64,000 nt of DNA, from assembly GCA_016928195.1 (NCBI GenBank), contig JAFGLF010000044.1, forward strand, positions 62,001 through 126,000, in the 5' to 3' direction. Positions 7,879 through 16,646 of the stretch are shown here, one piece after another (positions within the stretch are counted from its first letter, which is position 1; each line of letters opens with the position of its first letter). The DNA comes from Elusimicrobiota bacterium (GTDB lineage: Bacteria > Elusimicrobiota > UBA8919). The position numbers were made by a program, and so were the translations under genes. The notes beneath the pieces are model-generated. The model saw nothing but the letters and a program-made list of their open reading frames with translations. It was not told where the DNA came from and made no database searches.

Positions 7879-9677
7879 GTTTTAGAACAATTCTCGGTAT
7901 AGGCGATTTCGTACATGATAACGGCATAGCAATAGTGCGGGACGGTAAACTTATCTTTGCCGTAAACGAAGAACGCCTTTCCAAAAACAAACTGGACCAG
8001 AATATAGATTTCTGCCTGACGACCTTTCCGGAATTAAGCAAGATACAGCCCCCGGAAATAGATGCCGTAGCACTGGCAGGAGTCCATCCGGTTCGTTTTT
8101 TTTTATTAACCATAAAGGAATTCTTTATAGAAATGGGGATGCGGAAATCCCTGCCTGCCGGTTTTATACTTAGACTGGGAAAGTGTTTGATGAAGTTTCT
8201 CTATGTGAGAAAAGTAAAATCACACCTTAAAAGACTCAGGTTAAACAAAAAACCTTTTTACTATGTTGACCATCACCTGACACATGCTGCGGGCACCTTT
8301 TACTCGTCAGGTTATGAAGAGGCAACAATTCTTACAACCGACGGATTCGGCGACGGAATCTCCGCGACAATCTATCTAGGCAAAAATAACAAACTGAAAC
8401 GGTTAAAAAAAATATTCAGCTTAAACTCTCCCGGTTTATTTTATACCGCCGTAACATCATACCTCGGGTTTAAACCGCTTCAGCACGAGGGTAAAATTAC
8501 CGGACTGGCTGCATACGGAGAAAACAGCAGTGCCTATGAGTTTGTCAGGAAAATAATTTCTTTTGACAGTAAAAAATGCAACTTTCCGATAGACCTTAAA
8601 TATTTCCGTTCAATCGGAACCGACGTATCCTTAAAAGAGATATTTTCCTATCTTCTTATTCTTTTTACAAACACGATAACTCAATCTTTCTCAAAAATAA
8701 ACCGTATCCTGTCACAAAAAAGAAGCGTATGGCATTCTGATAAACTGGCACAGGCATTAAGCAGTTTCAGCAGGGAAAATGTCTCCTGGGCATTTCAGCA
8801 ATGGCTTGAAGAAATAATGGCTGATTTTGCCGAATATGCGGTTGACAGTACAGGGATAGGCGCAGTCGCGGTCGCAGGCGGAACATTCGCCAATGTAAAG
8901 GTAAACCAGAAAATAGGGGAGTTGCCCGGCGTAAAAAAGATTTTTGTTTATCCTCATATGGGAGACGGCGGAACTGCCGGAGGAGCAGCTCTTTACATTT
9001 ACCATAAACTGACGGAATATAAAAACAAAGTAAAAGCATTCGAGACGGCTTATCTTGGACCCGGTTATCCGGAAGACGAAATATTGAAAGCTTTCACTAA
9101 ATATTCGGATAAAATCAAATGGGAAAAGGCAGATAACATGCCCAAACAGATTGCTGCTTTCATTGCAGAAAAAAAGATAGTGGGCAGATATTCCGGAAGG
9201 ATGGAATACGGGCCAAGGGCACTGGGTAACAGGAGTATACTGGTTCATCCTTCGGATAAAACCATAAATGACTGGCTGAATAAACGCCTGAAAAGAACGG
9301 AATTTATGCCGTTTGCTCCGGTTACTCTTAAAGAAAAAGCAGGCGGTTCGTACATAATCAAATCCGGCTGTGAGGAACCTGCGGAATATATGACAATAAC
9401 ATTTTTCTGTTCAGATTTTATGCAGAAAAACTGTGCGGCCGCCGTACATGTGGACGGGACCGCCAGACCGCAGATTATCGATAAAGATAAAAACAAAGAT
9501 TATTACAATATCCTGCAGGAATTTTATAATATTACAAATATTCCTTCTTTTATCAACACAAGTTTCAACATGCATGAATCTCCGATAATCTGCACTCCTG
9601 AAGACGCAATACAGTCGTTTTTACAGGGTGCGGTTGATATACTCTCATTAGAAAATTATATAGTATTTAAAAAATAA
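7875..9677 (+). CDS. NodU/CmcH-type carbamoyltransferase
   Basis: It should transfer a carbamoyl group from carbamoyl phosphate, through a carbamoyl-adenylate, to a hydroxyl of a sugar or other acceptor. The 600-residue length fits the family. The N-terminal Kae1-like domain has VDHHLTHAAG (H133, H134, H137) and TTDGFGDG. The C-terminal YrdC-like domain has MEYGPRALGNRS near residue 445 and NTSFNMHESPI, both strongly conserved. A hydrophobic, basic insert near residues 70-110 is longer than I expect but keeps the frame. It sits between a GT2 enzyme and a deacetylase, so sugar O-carbamoylation is the likely job. Confidence 0.9.
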   Translation: MSFRTILGIGDFVHDNGIAIVRDGKLIFAVNEERLSKNKLDQNIDFCLTTFPELSKIQPPEIDAVALAGVHPVRFFLLTIKEFFIEMGMRKSLPAGFILRLGKCLMKFLYVRKVKSHLKRLRLNKKPFYYVDHHLTHAAGTFYSSGYEEATILTTDGFGDGISATIYLGKNNKLKRLKKIFSLNSPGLFYTAVTSYLGFKPLQHEGKITGLAAYGENSSAYEFVRKIISFDSKKCNFPIDLKYFRSIGTDVSLKEIFSYLLILFTNTITQSFSKINRILSQKRSVWHSDKLAQALSSFSRENVSWAFQQWLEEIMADFAEYAVDSTGIGAVAVAGGTFANVKVNQKIGELPGVKKIFVYPHMGDGGTAGGAALYIYHKLTEYKNKVKAFETAYLGPGYPEDEILKAFTKYSDKIKWEKADNMPKQIAAFIAEKKIVGRYSGRMEYGPRALGNRSILVHPSDKTINDWLNKRLKRTEFMPFAPVTLKEKAGGSYIIKSGCEEPAEYMTITFFCSDFMQKNCAAAVHVDGTARPQIIDKDKNKDYYNILQEFYNITNIPSFINTSFNMHESPIICTPEDAIQSFLQGAVDILSLENYIVFKK

Positions 9678-9678
9678 A

Positions 9679-11007
9679 ATGATTTTTCAGGATTTCTTCG
9701 GATATAAAAATATCGGCAATGTCTGTAAAATAATTATCAACCGTGATAACAGGATACAGCTTCCCGACCCTGTTTTCGGGACTTTTGAAGTAAAACAGGA
9801 TTATTTGCCGGATTGGGCGGAAAACCGCTTTAATGTCATTCTTCCGGGACTATTCAAAAATAAAACCGACGGACAAATAATCGCAAGTTTCGAAGCAGGT
9901 TCCCAGAAATACCCGGTCATCATACAAAAACAGAATTGTTTAATATTCAATTTTGACCCTGAGGAAACCCTGAAATTCTTAAATAATGAGAATTATCTGC
10001 AGACAATGAAAAGTAAAAGCATCCTGGCTAAATCACCCATATCCACAAATCTTATTCCCGAAAAAGTAAAAACCTGTCTGCGTAATATTATGACCACGCC
10101 ATGGGTAACAAAAATCCTGAAAAAAAATATTTTCAGATCGAAATACCCGTTCCCCAAATGGCCTATTGAAAAATCGGGAGATACAATACGGTTTATAATA
10201 CTCCGGTGCCTGGAATCCGTTACCGGAAATAATATCGAAACTACCCCGTTCTGGCCGGACGGGAAAAAATTTGCAGTGGCCTTGACACACGATGTTGATA
10301 CGGACTGGCTGTTCAGAAACAATAATTACCGTGCTATTGCAGACATAGAAAATAAATATGGAATTAAATCTGCATGGCTGTTTGTAAGCAATACCTACGA
10401 ATTCGATACAAGAATAATGGAAAAACTCCGGAAAAACGGACATGAGATAGGTTTTCACAGCGATAATCATGATTCAAAGTTTGCCTTTTTAGATCAGGCG
10501 GAGATGGACAGGAGGCTTAATAATTCTTCATGGTTTTTCGACAAATATAATGTAAAAGGGTTCCGTTCTCCGGCATTTCTTCATACTTATAAAATGTATA
10601 AGGGTCTAAGCAGGTATATCAGCTATGACTGCAGTTATTGGGATACATGCGACACCATTGAAAATACAGGCAGCAACAACAGCGGAAGCTGTACTGTCTT
10701 TCCTTTTAATATTGAAAATGTCGTTATCCTGCCTACAACCATACCGCAGGACTGGGTATGCAGTTCTCTGGTGGGTAAAAATCACAAAAAAATATTGCAG
10801 ATGCAGCTGGACAAATACCAATACATAAAAAAAGTAAACGGTTTGGTCTGTGTATTGACGCATCCCGAACCTGGTTTATCGGTACAGCCGGAGTTTCTCA
10901 AGGCATATGACGGATTTCTTCGCGAAATCTCAAACGACAAAGATGCATATCTTGCACCGCCGTATAAAATTGCGGATTGGTGGAATACACGTATACATAA
11001 ATCATAA
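9679..11007 (+). CDS. polysaccharide deacetylase family protein
   Basis: The 442-residue protein carries a NodB-like carbohydrate esterase fold from about residue 200: ALTHDVDTDW gives H204-D205 and D207, GHEIGFHSDNH gives H255, H261 and H265 as candidate metal or catalytic residues, and RSPAF follows. The N-terminal 190 residues are not typical and I do not recognise them. It would remove N-acetyl groups from a cell-surface glycan or a lipid-linked sugar. It starts one base after the carbamoyltransferase stop. No signal peptide is evident, so a cytoplasmic, precursor-level role is more likely than action on finished polymer. Confidence 0.8.
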   Translation: MIFQDFFGYKNIGNVCKIIINRDNRIQLPDPVFGTFEVKQDYLPDWAENRFNVILPGLFKNKTDGQIIASFEAGSQKYPVIIQKQNCLIFNFDPEETLKFLNNENYLQTMKSKSILAKSPISTNLIPEKVKTCLRNIMTTPWVTKILKKNIFRSKYPFPKWPIEKSGDTIRFIILRCLESVTGNNIETTPFWPDGKKFAVALTHDVDTDWLFRNNNYRAIADIENKYGIKSAWLFVSNTYEFDTRIMEKLRKNGHEIGFHSDNHDSKFAFLDQAEMDRRLNNSSWFFDKYNVKGFRSPAFLHTYKMYKGLSRYISYDCSYWDTCDTIENTGSNNSGSCTVFPFNIENVVILPTTIPQDWVCSSLVGKNHKKILQMQLDKYQYIKKVNGLVCVLTHPEPGLSVQPEFLKAYDGFLREISNDKDAYLAPPYKIADWWNTRIHKS

Positions 11008-11015
11008 AAACCGCT

Positions 11016-11486
11016 ATGAGTACCGAATCGCAGAGAAGTTCATTATTAAATTCAAAAACATTTATAAAAATACTGCTGGGCCATCTGGCATATTTTGTTT
11101 CTTTCTGGCCGTCATTATGCGTATTAATTCACAAAATAAGGGGTGTCCGTATAAAAAACCTTTCCAAAACATATATCGGCTATCATGCTCTTATTGACAA
11201 TGTATATCCGGAATTGATTACCATAGATGAAAATTGTATAATAGAAAGCAATGTGCTTATTTTTGCACATTTTAAACCTTCACCGCCTTTGCAGAAATAT
11301 TACGGTGAAGTAAAAAAACAAGCGGTCAATATTCATAAAGGTACTTATATAGGTTCGTCTGCAATAATACTGCCCGGAGTCACAGTCGGAGAAAACTGCA
11401 TAATCTATCCGGGAGCGGTGGTAACACACGATTTACCGCCGAACACAATTGTAGCAGGTAACCCGGCTAAAAAGCTGAAAATCTGA
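11016..11486 (+). CDS. left-handed beta-helix acyltransferase, paralogue of the gene at 15017
   Basis: A 156-residue protein with hexapeptides IGSSAIILPGV and IIYPGAVVTH and the end VAGNPAKKL. It shares KILLGHLAYFVSFWP..LVLIHKIRG, TYIGYHALID and PELITI-type stretches with the product of 15017-15427, so the two are paralogues. A hydrophobic amphipathic segment at residues 20-40 may bind membrane. It lies between the deacetylase and the MaoC-KR / FkbH / ACP module, and may hand an acyl group from an acyl carrier protein or CoA to a sugar. Confidence 0.8.
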   Translation: MSTESQRSSLLNSKTFIKILLGHLAYFVSFWPSLCVLIHKIRGVRIKNLSKTYIGYHALIDNVYPELITIDENCIIESNVLIFAHFKPSPPLQKYYGEVKKQAVNIHKGTYIGSSAIILPGVTVGENCIIYPGAVVTHDLPPNTIVAGNPAKKLKI

Positions 11487-11549
11487 TTACACAGATTAAA
11501 AGGCAGATTACACAGATACATCTTTTGAATCTAATCTGTGTAATCAAAT
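11487..11549 (+). repeat. inverted repeat GATTACACAGATTA ... TAATCTGTGTAATC
   Basis: The left arm GATTACACAGATTA begins right after the acyltransferase stop and the right arm TAATCTGTGTAATC lies about 30 nt away, giving a 14-bp perfect stem. It is a clean copy of the GATTAC family and could act as a transcription punctuation hairpin. It is followed by GGGGG, the ribosome site of the next gene. Confidence 0.8.
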
Positions 11550-11577
11550 ATAACGAATGTTATATTAGGGGGATAAA

Positions 11578-12765
11578 TTGAAAAAATTCGATAACATAAA
11601 AGTCGGAGATACTGCGGAAGTACGCCATACAATAACAGCAGAAGATATTACAAAGTTTGTGGAGCTGACAGGCGATGATAACAAACTCCATGTTGACAAG
11701 GAATTTGCCGGAAAGACCGCCTTCAAAAAGCCGGTTGTACACGGCATGCTCGGAGCATCCTTTATATCAACAGTAATAGGCACCAAACTTCCGGGAGACG
11801 GCGCATTATGGTTTGCCCAGAATTTGGAATTCTTACTTCCCGTAAGAGTCGGGGATACCATAACTGTAAAGGCAAAAGTAATAAAAAAACTCGAACATCA
11901 TAATATAGTAGAAATACAGACGGATATTATAAACCAGAACAAACAAAAGGTTACAGCCGGGGTTGCTAAGGTAAAAATTATAGAACCCGTATCACCGGAA
12001 CCGGACACAAAAAAAACAAAACCGAAAAAAACCGCACTGGTAGTAGGCGGGACCGGAGGTATCGGGCGGGCTGTATGTATGCAGTTAGCAGGAGACGGAT
12101 TTGATGTTATAGTACACTATAACAGTAATAAAGAGCTCGCTGAACAGCTGAAAAAACAAATAGAAAAACTCGGTCAAAAATCCATGACCGTAAAAACTGA
12201 TATTACCGATGCATCTCAGGTAAAAGACACAGTAGGGCAAATTATCAGAAAATTCGGAGGTATAAGCCTGCTGGTAAACTGCGCTACTGTTAAAATAGCC
12301 AATGTAAAAGTAGAATCCCTGGACTGGCAGGATATACAGGGACACATGGATATTAACATAAAGGGTATTTTCAACCTTGTAAAAAATATTATACCGGTTA
12401 TGGAAAAAGAAAAATACGGGCATATAATAAACATTGTTTCACAATACATAGAAGGAACTCCGCCTGCAAATCTTCTTCCCTATATAACCGCAAAATCGGC
12501 ACTGCAGGGATTTTCAAAGGCACTTGCAGTTGAGACGGCTCCAAAAGGGATACGTGTAAACATGGTCTCTCCGGGAATGACTGATACCGAACTTATATCC
12601 GATATCCCCGAAAAGATCCGGATGGTAAATGCCGCAAAAACACCGCTCCGGCGTCTTGCCAAACCCGAGGATGTCGCAAAGGTAATAGGTTTTCTGGCAT
12701 CCGACGGCTCGGACTTCTTAACCGGTGAAACCATACGAATAAACGGCGGACAGATAATGTTATGA
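11578..12765 (+). CDS. MaoC-like hydratase fused to a short-chain 3-oxoacyl-ACP reductase
   Basis: The start is TTG 11578, preceded by AGGGGG. Residues 1-135 are a MaoC/R-hydratase hot-dog domain with TGDDNKLHVD, placing the catalytic pair at D33 and H38, followed by HGMLGASFIS. After a lysine-rich linker, residues 150-395 are an SDR reductase with VVGGTGGIGRAV and the catalytic Y302-xxx-K306 in PYITAK. A hydratase and a ketoreductase in one chain act on adjacent steps: (R)-3-hydroxyacyl and 3-oxoacyl thioesters. With the FkbH protein and ACP downstream it likely builds a short hydroxyacyl-ACP for decorating a sugar. The fusion itself is uncommon and the substrate is inferred. Confidence 0.85.
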   Translation: MKKFDNIKVGDTAEVRHTITAEDITKFVELTGDDNKLHVDKEFAGKTAFKKPVVHGMLGASFISTVIGTKLPGDGALWFAQNLEFLLPVRVGDTITVKAKVIKKLEHHNIVEIQTDIINQNKQKVTAGVAKVKIIEPVSPEPDTKKTKPKKTALVVGGTGGIGRAVCMQLAGDGFDVIVHYNSNKELAEQLKKQIEKLGQKSMTVKTDITDASQVKDTVGQIIRKFGGISLLVNCATVKIANVKVESLDWQDIQGHMDINIKGIFNLVKNIIPVMEKEKYGHIINIVSQYIEGTPPANLLPYITAKSALQGFSKALAVETAPKGIRVNMVSPGMTDTELISDIPEKIRMVNAAKTPLRRLAKPEDVAKVIGFLASDGSDFLTGETIRINGGQIML

Positions 12766-14516
12766 ACGGTATAAAATATACGGAAATCCTGAAAAAAAAT
12801 AAAGAACTGGGTAAAACGCTGTCGGGGGATAAATACCGGGTAGCCGTCTTTTCCAATACAACTGTATCACAATTGAAGGAAATACTGGAATATACCCTTA
12901 GAACCGCAGGAATAAACTGCTATGCCGAATTCGGAGATTATGACAACATAGTTCAGGACAGCGGAAAATTCAAAAACTTCAGCGCGGTTATAATATTCTG
13001 GGAACTGGCAAACATAGTCAACGGACTCCAGTACAAAGCCGATTTACTTGATAATGAAGAAACAGAAAAAATAATATCAAAAGTTAAATCTGAAATAGAC
13101 CTGGTTATTTCGAACCTTAAGGACACACCTCTGGTTCTGATAAATAAATTCTCGTCTTTGATATTCACCTACTCCAATCTTGAAAAAAACCATCTTGACA
13201 GGATATGCTGTATACTGAACGAATACCTTGACAAAAAAATACCGTCCAACGTAATTACAGTAGATATCGATAATATTATTGCAAAGATATCAATAGAAAA
13301 AAGCATTGATTTAAGATATTTCTATTCTTCCAAAGCTCTTTATACCATAGATTTTTATAAGGAATATTCATGCTTTATAAAACCTGTTTTTATGTCTGTA
13401 ACAGGTAAAGCTAAAAAAGCACTGATTCTGGACTGTGATAATACCTTATGGAAAGGCGTACTGGGCGAAGACGGTTTTGACGGAATAGAAATGTCCGGCA
13501 AAACCCCTTACGGGACTGTATTCGAAGAGGTTCAATCCATAATACTTGAACTGGGAAAAAAAGGCGTTTTACTGGGACTCTGCAGCAAAAACAATCAATC
13601 CGATATAGAAGAACTCATAGAAAAGCATCCTGATATGAAAATAAAAAATGCAAATATCGTTATAAAAAAAATAAACTGGGAGGACAAGGTTTGTAATTTA
13701 AAAAACATAGCAGAAGATTTAAATATATCATTGGACAGTATGGTTCTTGTTGAGGATTCCGTTTTTGAAATAAATTTTATAAAGGAAAACCTGCCCCAAA
13801 TCACCGTTCTACAGGTACCCTCCAAACTTGAGGAGTACCCGAGAATGATGAGGGAAAACCTGAATCTTTTTTTCAGTATTTCCAAGTCAGCGGAAGATTC
13901 AAGAAAAATACAGATGTATAAAGAACAAACCAAAAGAGAAGCATTGAGATGCAGGTATAAAAACATCGAGGACTACTTAAAATCACTGGAATTATGCCTT
14001 ACGGTTTCTACCGGCAGCAGTCCGGTTATTCCGAGAATCTCACAGTTAACCCAGAAAACAAACCAGTTTAATTTAACGACAAAACGATATACCGAAACGG
14101 ACATAAAAAAATTTATCAAAGAACCTGCATATAAATTATTCCATTTCAGTGCTGCAGATAAATGCGGGGATTACGGTATTACCGGACTTTCAATAATAAA
14201 ACTGGACTCCCGCGGAAAAAAAGCCGATATAGATACATTATTGATGAGCTGCAGGGTCATAGGAAGAAATTTTGAGTTTGCATTTTTTGATTTTCTGGTA
14301 AAATATCTCAAAAAAATGAATATTAACCTTATAACAGCAACTTATAGAAAAACTTCAAAAAACTGCCAGGTTGCCGGTTTTTACGAAAATCTCGGTTTTA
14401 AAATTATTTCAGATAAAGATAATGAAAAAAAGTATGAAATTCAAATAAAGGATTATAAATATAGAAAGCTTGACTATATAAGAATAAAGCTCCCCGCAGG
14501 CGGGGTATCCAAATAA
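12762..14516 (+). CDS. FkbH-like HAD-IIIC domain protein with GNAT-like C-terminus
   Basis: The 584-residue protein overlaps the MaoC-KR stop as ATGA. Residues 1-200 match the SGNH-like front part common in this family, residues about 215-370 are a HAD-IIIC domain with LILDCDNTLWKG (D224, D226), and residues 400-570 resemble the GNAT-like acyltransferase region, including LSIIKLDSRG and ADIDTLLMSCRVIGR. FkbH homologues load glyceryl groups from 1,3-bisphosphoglycerate onto an ACP in polyketide pathways; related proteins in O-antigen loci work with an ACP to make acyl donors. An ACP gene follows. The last residues (LPAGGVSK) come from the CCCCGCAGGCGGGG palindrome at the gene end. Confidence 0.85.
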   Translation: MNGIKYTEILKKNKELGKTLSGDKYRVAVFSNTTVSQLKEILEYTLRTAGINCYAEFGDYDNIVQDSGKFKNFSAVIIFWELANIVNGLQYKADLLDNEETEKIISKVKSEIDLVISNLKDTPLVLINKFSSLIFTYSNLEKNHLDRICCILNEYLDKKIPSNVITVDIDNIIAKISIEKSIDLRYFYSSKALYTIDFYKEYSCFIKPVFMSVTGKAKKALILDCDNTLWKGVLGEDGFDGIEMSGKTPYGTVFEEVQSIILELGKKGVLLGLCSKNNQSDIEELIEKHPDMKIKNANIVIKKINWEDKVCNLKNIAEDLNISLDSMVLVEDSVFEINFIKENLPQITVLQVPSKLEEYPRMMRENLNLFFSISKSAEDSRKIQMYKEQTKREALRCRYKNIEDYLKSLELCLTVSTGSSPVIPRISQLTQKTNQFNLTTKRYTETDIKKFIKEPAYKLFHFSAADKCGDYGITGLSIIKLDSRGKKADIDTLLMSCRVIGRNFEFAFFDFLVKYLKKMNINLITATYRKTSKNCQVAGFYENLGFKIISDKDNEKKYEIQIKDYKYRKLDYIRIKLPAGGVSK

Positions 14517-14649
14517 AATTCTTTTCCATCCACTGTAGCGGCATCATCGCTGCTACGGAGGACGGGCGAAGCCACCCCCCACAGTTTTGCCTACTTCGGC
14601 AAAACTAGACGTGGGGCTTCTCCTCGCCTTTGGCGAAGGAGAATAAAAC
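14492..14649 (+). repeat. cluster of four hairpins from the fkbH end to the ACP start
   Basis: Four stem-loops follow each other: CCCCGC/GCGGGG at 14492-14505 across the fkbH end; GTAGC/GCTAC around 14535-14556; AGTTTTGCC/GGCAAAACT at 14583-14606 within an outer CCCCAC/GTGGGG stem (14577-14616); and TTCTCCT-CGCC / GGCGAAGGAGAA at 14618-14643. The last hairpin contains the ACP Shine-Dalgarno AAGGAGAA. This looks like an assembly of nested repeats and could limit or control ACP translation. Confidence 0.8.
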
Positions 14650-14892
14650 ATGGAAAATAAAAAAATTTCGGAAAAAATAAAAACTGTAATGGCTTCCGTA
14701 TTCGACGTTGATTTACCGGAAATCGACGATAACTGTTCGGCGGATACGCTGGAAAAATGGGACAGTTTAAAGCATATAAATCTGATAACCGCACTGGAGG
14801 AGGAATTCGGTGTAAGCTTCAGCAACGAGGACATATCGAATATGGTCAATTATAAACTTATTCATTTGACTTTACAGGAAAAACTGAAGTAG
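14650..14892 (+). CDS. stand-alone acyl carrier protein of the polysaccharide locus
   Basis: An 80-residue acidic protein with the phosphopantetheine site WDSLKHINLI, serine 39. It differs clearly from the housekeeping ACP at 33388 ([10 protein letters not shown]), so the two serve separate pathways. It stands directly after the FkbH-like gene and before a beta-helix acyltransferase, and most likely carries the acyl group made or modified by the MaoC-KR and FkbH proteins. Its ribosome site lies inside a hairpin (14618-14643). Confidence 0.9.
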   Translation: MENKKISEKIKTVMASVFDVDLPEIDDNCSADTLEKWDSLKHINLITALEEEFGVSFSNEDISNMVNYKLIHLTLQEKLK

Positions 14893-14914
14893 CGGCTATT
14901 AAAAAAATTATTTC

Positions 14915-15010
14915 GAATTCTCAATTTCGAATTTCGAATTTTATGTTTAAAATTTATATCGTTGTAATCGTCCGTTCATCGTTGCTATCAGTGGTTTATC
15001 GCTGGAATCA
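14915..15010 (+). repeat. intergenic TTCGAA and ATCGCTG(T/G)AATC repeats
   Basis: The gap between the ACP and acyltransferase genes holds TTCGAA-type words (14918-14942), also found in frame at 2503-2537. It continues with GTTGCTATCAGTGG and TTATCGCTGGAATCAAT words of the family seen at 39101-39196 and 45095-45165. No promoter or terminator is recognisable. Confidence 0.65.
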
Positions 15011-15016
15011 ATACTT

Positions 15017-15427
15017 ATGATAAAAAAACTTTTGGGATACCTTGCTTATTACACTCTTTTTCCGCAATTTCTGGTCTTAATACTGCATAAAATAAGAGGG
15101 GTTAAATTAGAAAATCCTGAAACCACATATATCGGCTACAAAGTATTACTTGATACAACTATGCCGGAATTAATAACCATAGGAGATAGTTGTCTGCTCG
15201 GGCGCGAGGTATCGATATTCACCCATCTTGACATTCCGGAAAAAAAAGCGGCTGAAGTCAGGATCGGTCAAGGAACATTTATCGGACCAAGGGCAATAAT
15301 TCTGCCCGGGGTAACAATAGGTAAGTATGTAATTATCGGTATGGGTGCAGTGGTAAATACGGATGTTCCAGATTACTCGGTAGTATTTGGTAATCCGGCA
15401 CGCATATTCGGGAAAACAAATGCTTAA
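15017..15427 (+). CDS. left-handed beta-helix acyltransferase, paralogue of the gene at 11016
   Basis: The 136-residue protein shares its N-terminus (KKLLGYLAYYTLFPQFLVLI), TYIGYKVLLD and PELITIGDS with the 11016 product. Hexapeptides IGQGTFIGPRAIILPG and IGKYVIIGMGAVV and the end VVFGNPARIFG mark an acetyltransferase-like trimer. Adjacent to an ACP gene, it is the best candidate to transfer the ACP-bound acyl group to the sugar. Its 3' end overlaps the next gene by eight bases. Confidence 0.8.
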   Translation: MIKKLLGYLAYYTLFPQFLVLILHKIRGVKLENPETTYIGYKVLLDTTMPELITIGDSCLLGREVSIFTHLDIPEKKAAEVRIGQGTFIGPRAIILPGVTIGKYVIIGMGAVVNTDVPDYSVVFGNPARIFGKTNA

Positions 15428-16646
15428 TTTACTGAATAAAAACACTGAATTTTTAAAATCGGATGGAAAATTCCTTCTGATTCTATTTATACTGGCATCT
15501 TTAATAAGATTCGTTTATGTCATTAATCTTGATACAGCCGCCATATCTCCTGACGGTCAGGACTGGATGTATACAGCCGAAAGTATAATAAACGAAGGAC
15601 GTTACGGTAACGAATACACATGGCGGCCGCCGGGATATGTAATGTTTTTAACCGCTATATTTTTATTCGGTAAAAGTATCCTTGCAGTAAGACTGCTTCA
15701 GGTCATTCTCGGAAGTCTGACATGTTTGATCATCTATTTTATCGCAAAAAAGATATTTAGTAATCCGGTAGGTAGAATATCCGCAGTTCTGCTGTGTTTT
15801 TATCCGTATCTGATTGCTTATACCGGCGATGTGCTGTGCGAAACCTTTTATACATTTTTAATCTCTCTTTCGATACTTTTTATAATAACCTCTGCCGAAA
15901 AACCCACTACTAAAAACCTTATCCTTGCGGGATTGGTCTGCGGAATCACTTCGCTGACAAAAGCCACGATATTGCCGTTCTTTTTTATTGCCTGTTTCTG
16001 GATCTGGTGGAGGACAAAACATATAAAAAACGCTTTCATACTGGGTATTTTTACGTTAGTAGCAATCTCGCCATGGACACTGCGTAATTATCTCTACATG
16101 AAAAAATTTATACTGATATCGCACGGCTATGGAACATTATGGACATCAAATAACGATGAGGCAATGATTCTGGAAAAAATCGGAGAAAAAGACCGGCCTG
16201 CACCGGACAAGTGGAACTGGGCGCCCGACAGATTCAGTAAATATTTAAAACTGCCCAGGGCCGAAGCAGAGAAAATTTTTAAACAGGAAGCAACGGAATG
16301 GATAAAAAACAATCCGGATAAGTTCATGTGGCTTGTAAAAAGGCGTTTCATACATTTCTGGCGGTTATATCCGATGATGGCTTACAAATGGCAGAAAATA
16401 GCCGCAATGTTCACATCGGGACTGTATATCCCGTTATGTTTTATAGGGATAATTCTCTCTATAAAAAATTTCAGGGAAACATCATTACTGATATCCCTGT
16501 TTATAATATATACCATGGTACATCTTCCCTTTGCGGTTGTTCTCAGATACCGGGTACCGATTGATGCATATATAATTATTTTTGCTTCTTACACAATCCA
16601 TATAATATGGCTAAAACTAAAATACTACACCTCATCACGAGTTTAA
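15420..16646 (+). CDS. GT39/PMT-like membrane glycosyltransferase
   Basis: The start is taken at ATG 15420, eight bases inside the preceding gene. The 408-residue protein has many hydrophobic helices and a first loop DTAAISPDGQDWMYTAES followed by RPPGYVMFLTAIFLFG, the layout of polyprenyl-phosphate-dependent GT-C enzymes (ArnT/PMT group). Such enzymes take a sugar from undecaprenyl-phosphate sugar and add it to an acceptor outside the inner membrane. It precedes a GT4 gene with a 40-bp overlap. Sugar and acceptor are unknown. Confidence 0.75.
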   Translation: MLNLLNKNTEFLKSDGKFLLILFILASLIRFVYVINLDTAAISPDGQDWMYTAESIINEGRYGNEYTWRPPGYVMFLTAIFLFGKSILAVRLLQVILGSLTCLIIYFIAKKIFSNPVGRISAVLLCFYPYLIAYTGDVLCETFYTFLISLSILFIITSAEKPTTKNLILAGLVCGITSLTKATILPFFFIACFWIWWRTKHIKNAFILGIFTLVAISPWTLRNYLYMKKFILISHGYGTLWTSNNDEAMILEKIGEKDRPAPDKWNWAPDRFSKYLKLPRAEAEKIFKQEATEWIKNNPDKFMWLVKRRFIHFWRLYPMMAYKWQKIAAMFTSGLYIPLCFIGIILSIKNFRETSLLISLFIIYTMVHLPFAVVLRYRVPIDAYIIIFASYTIHIIWLKLKYYTSSRV

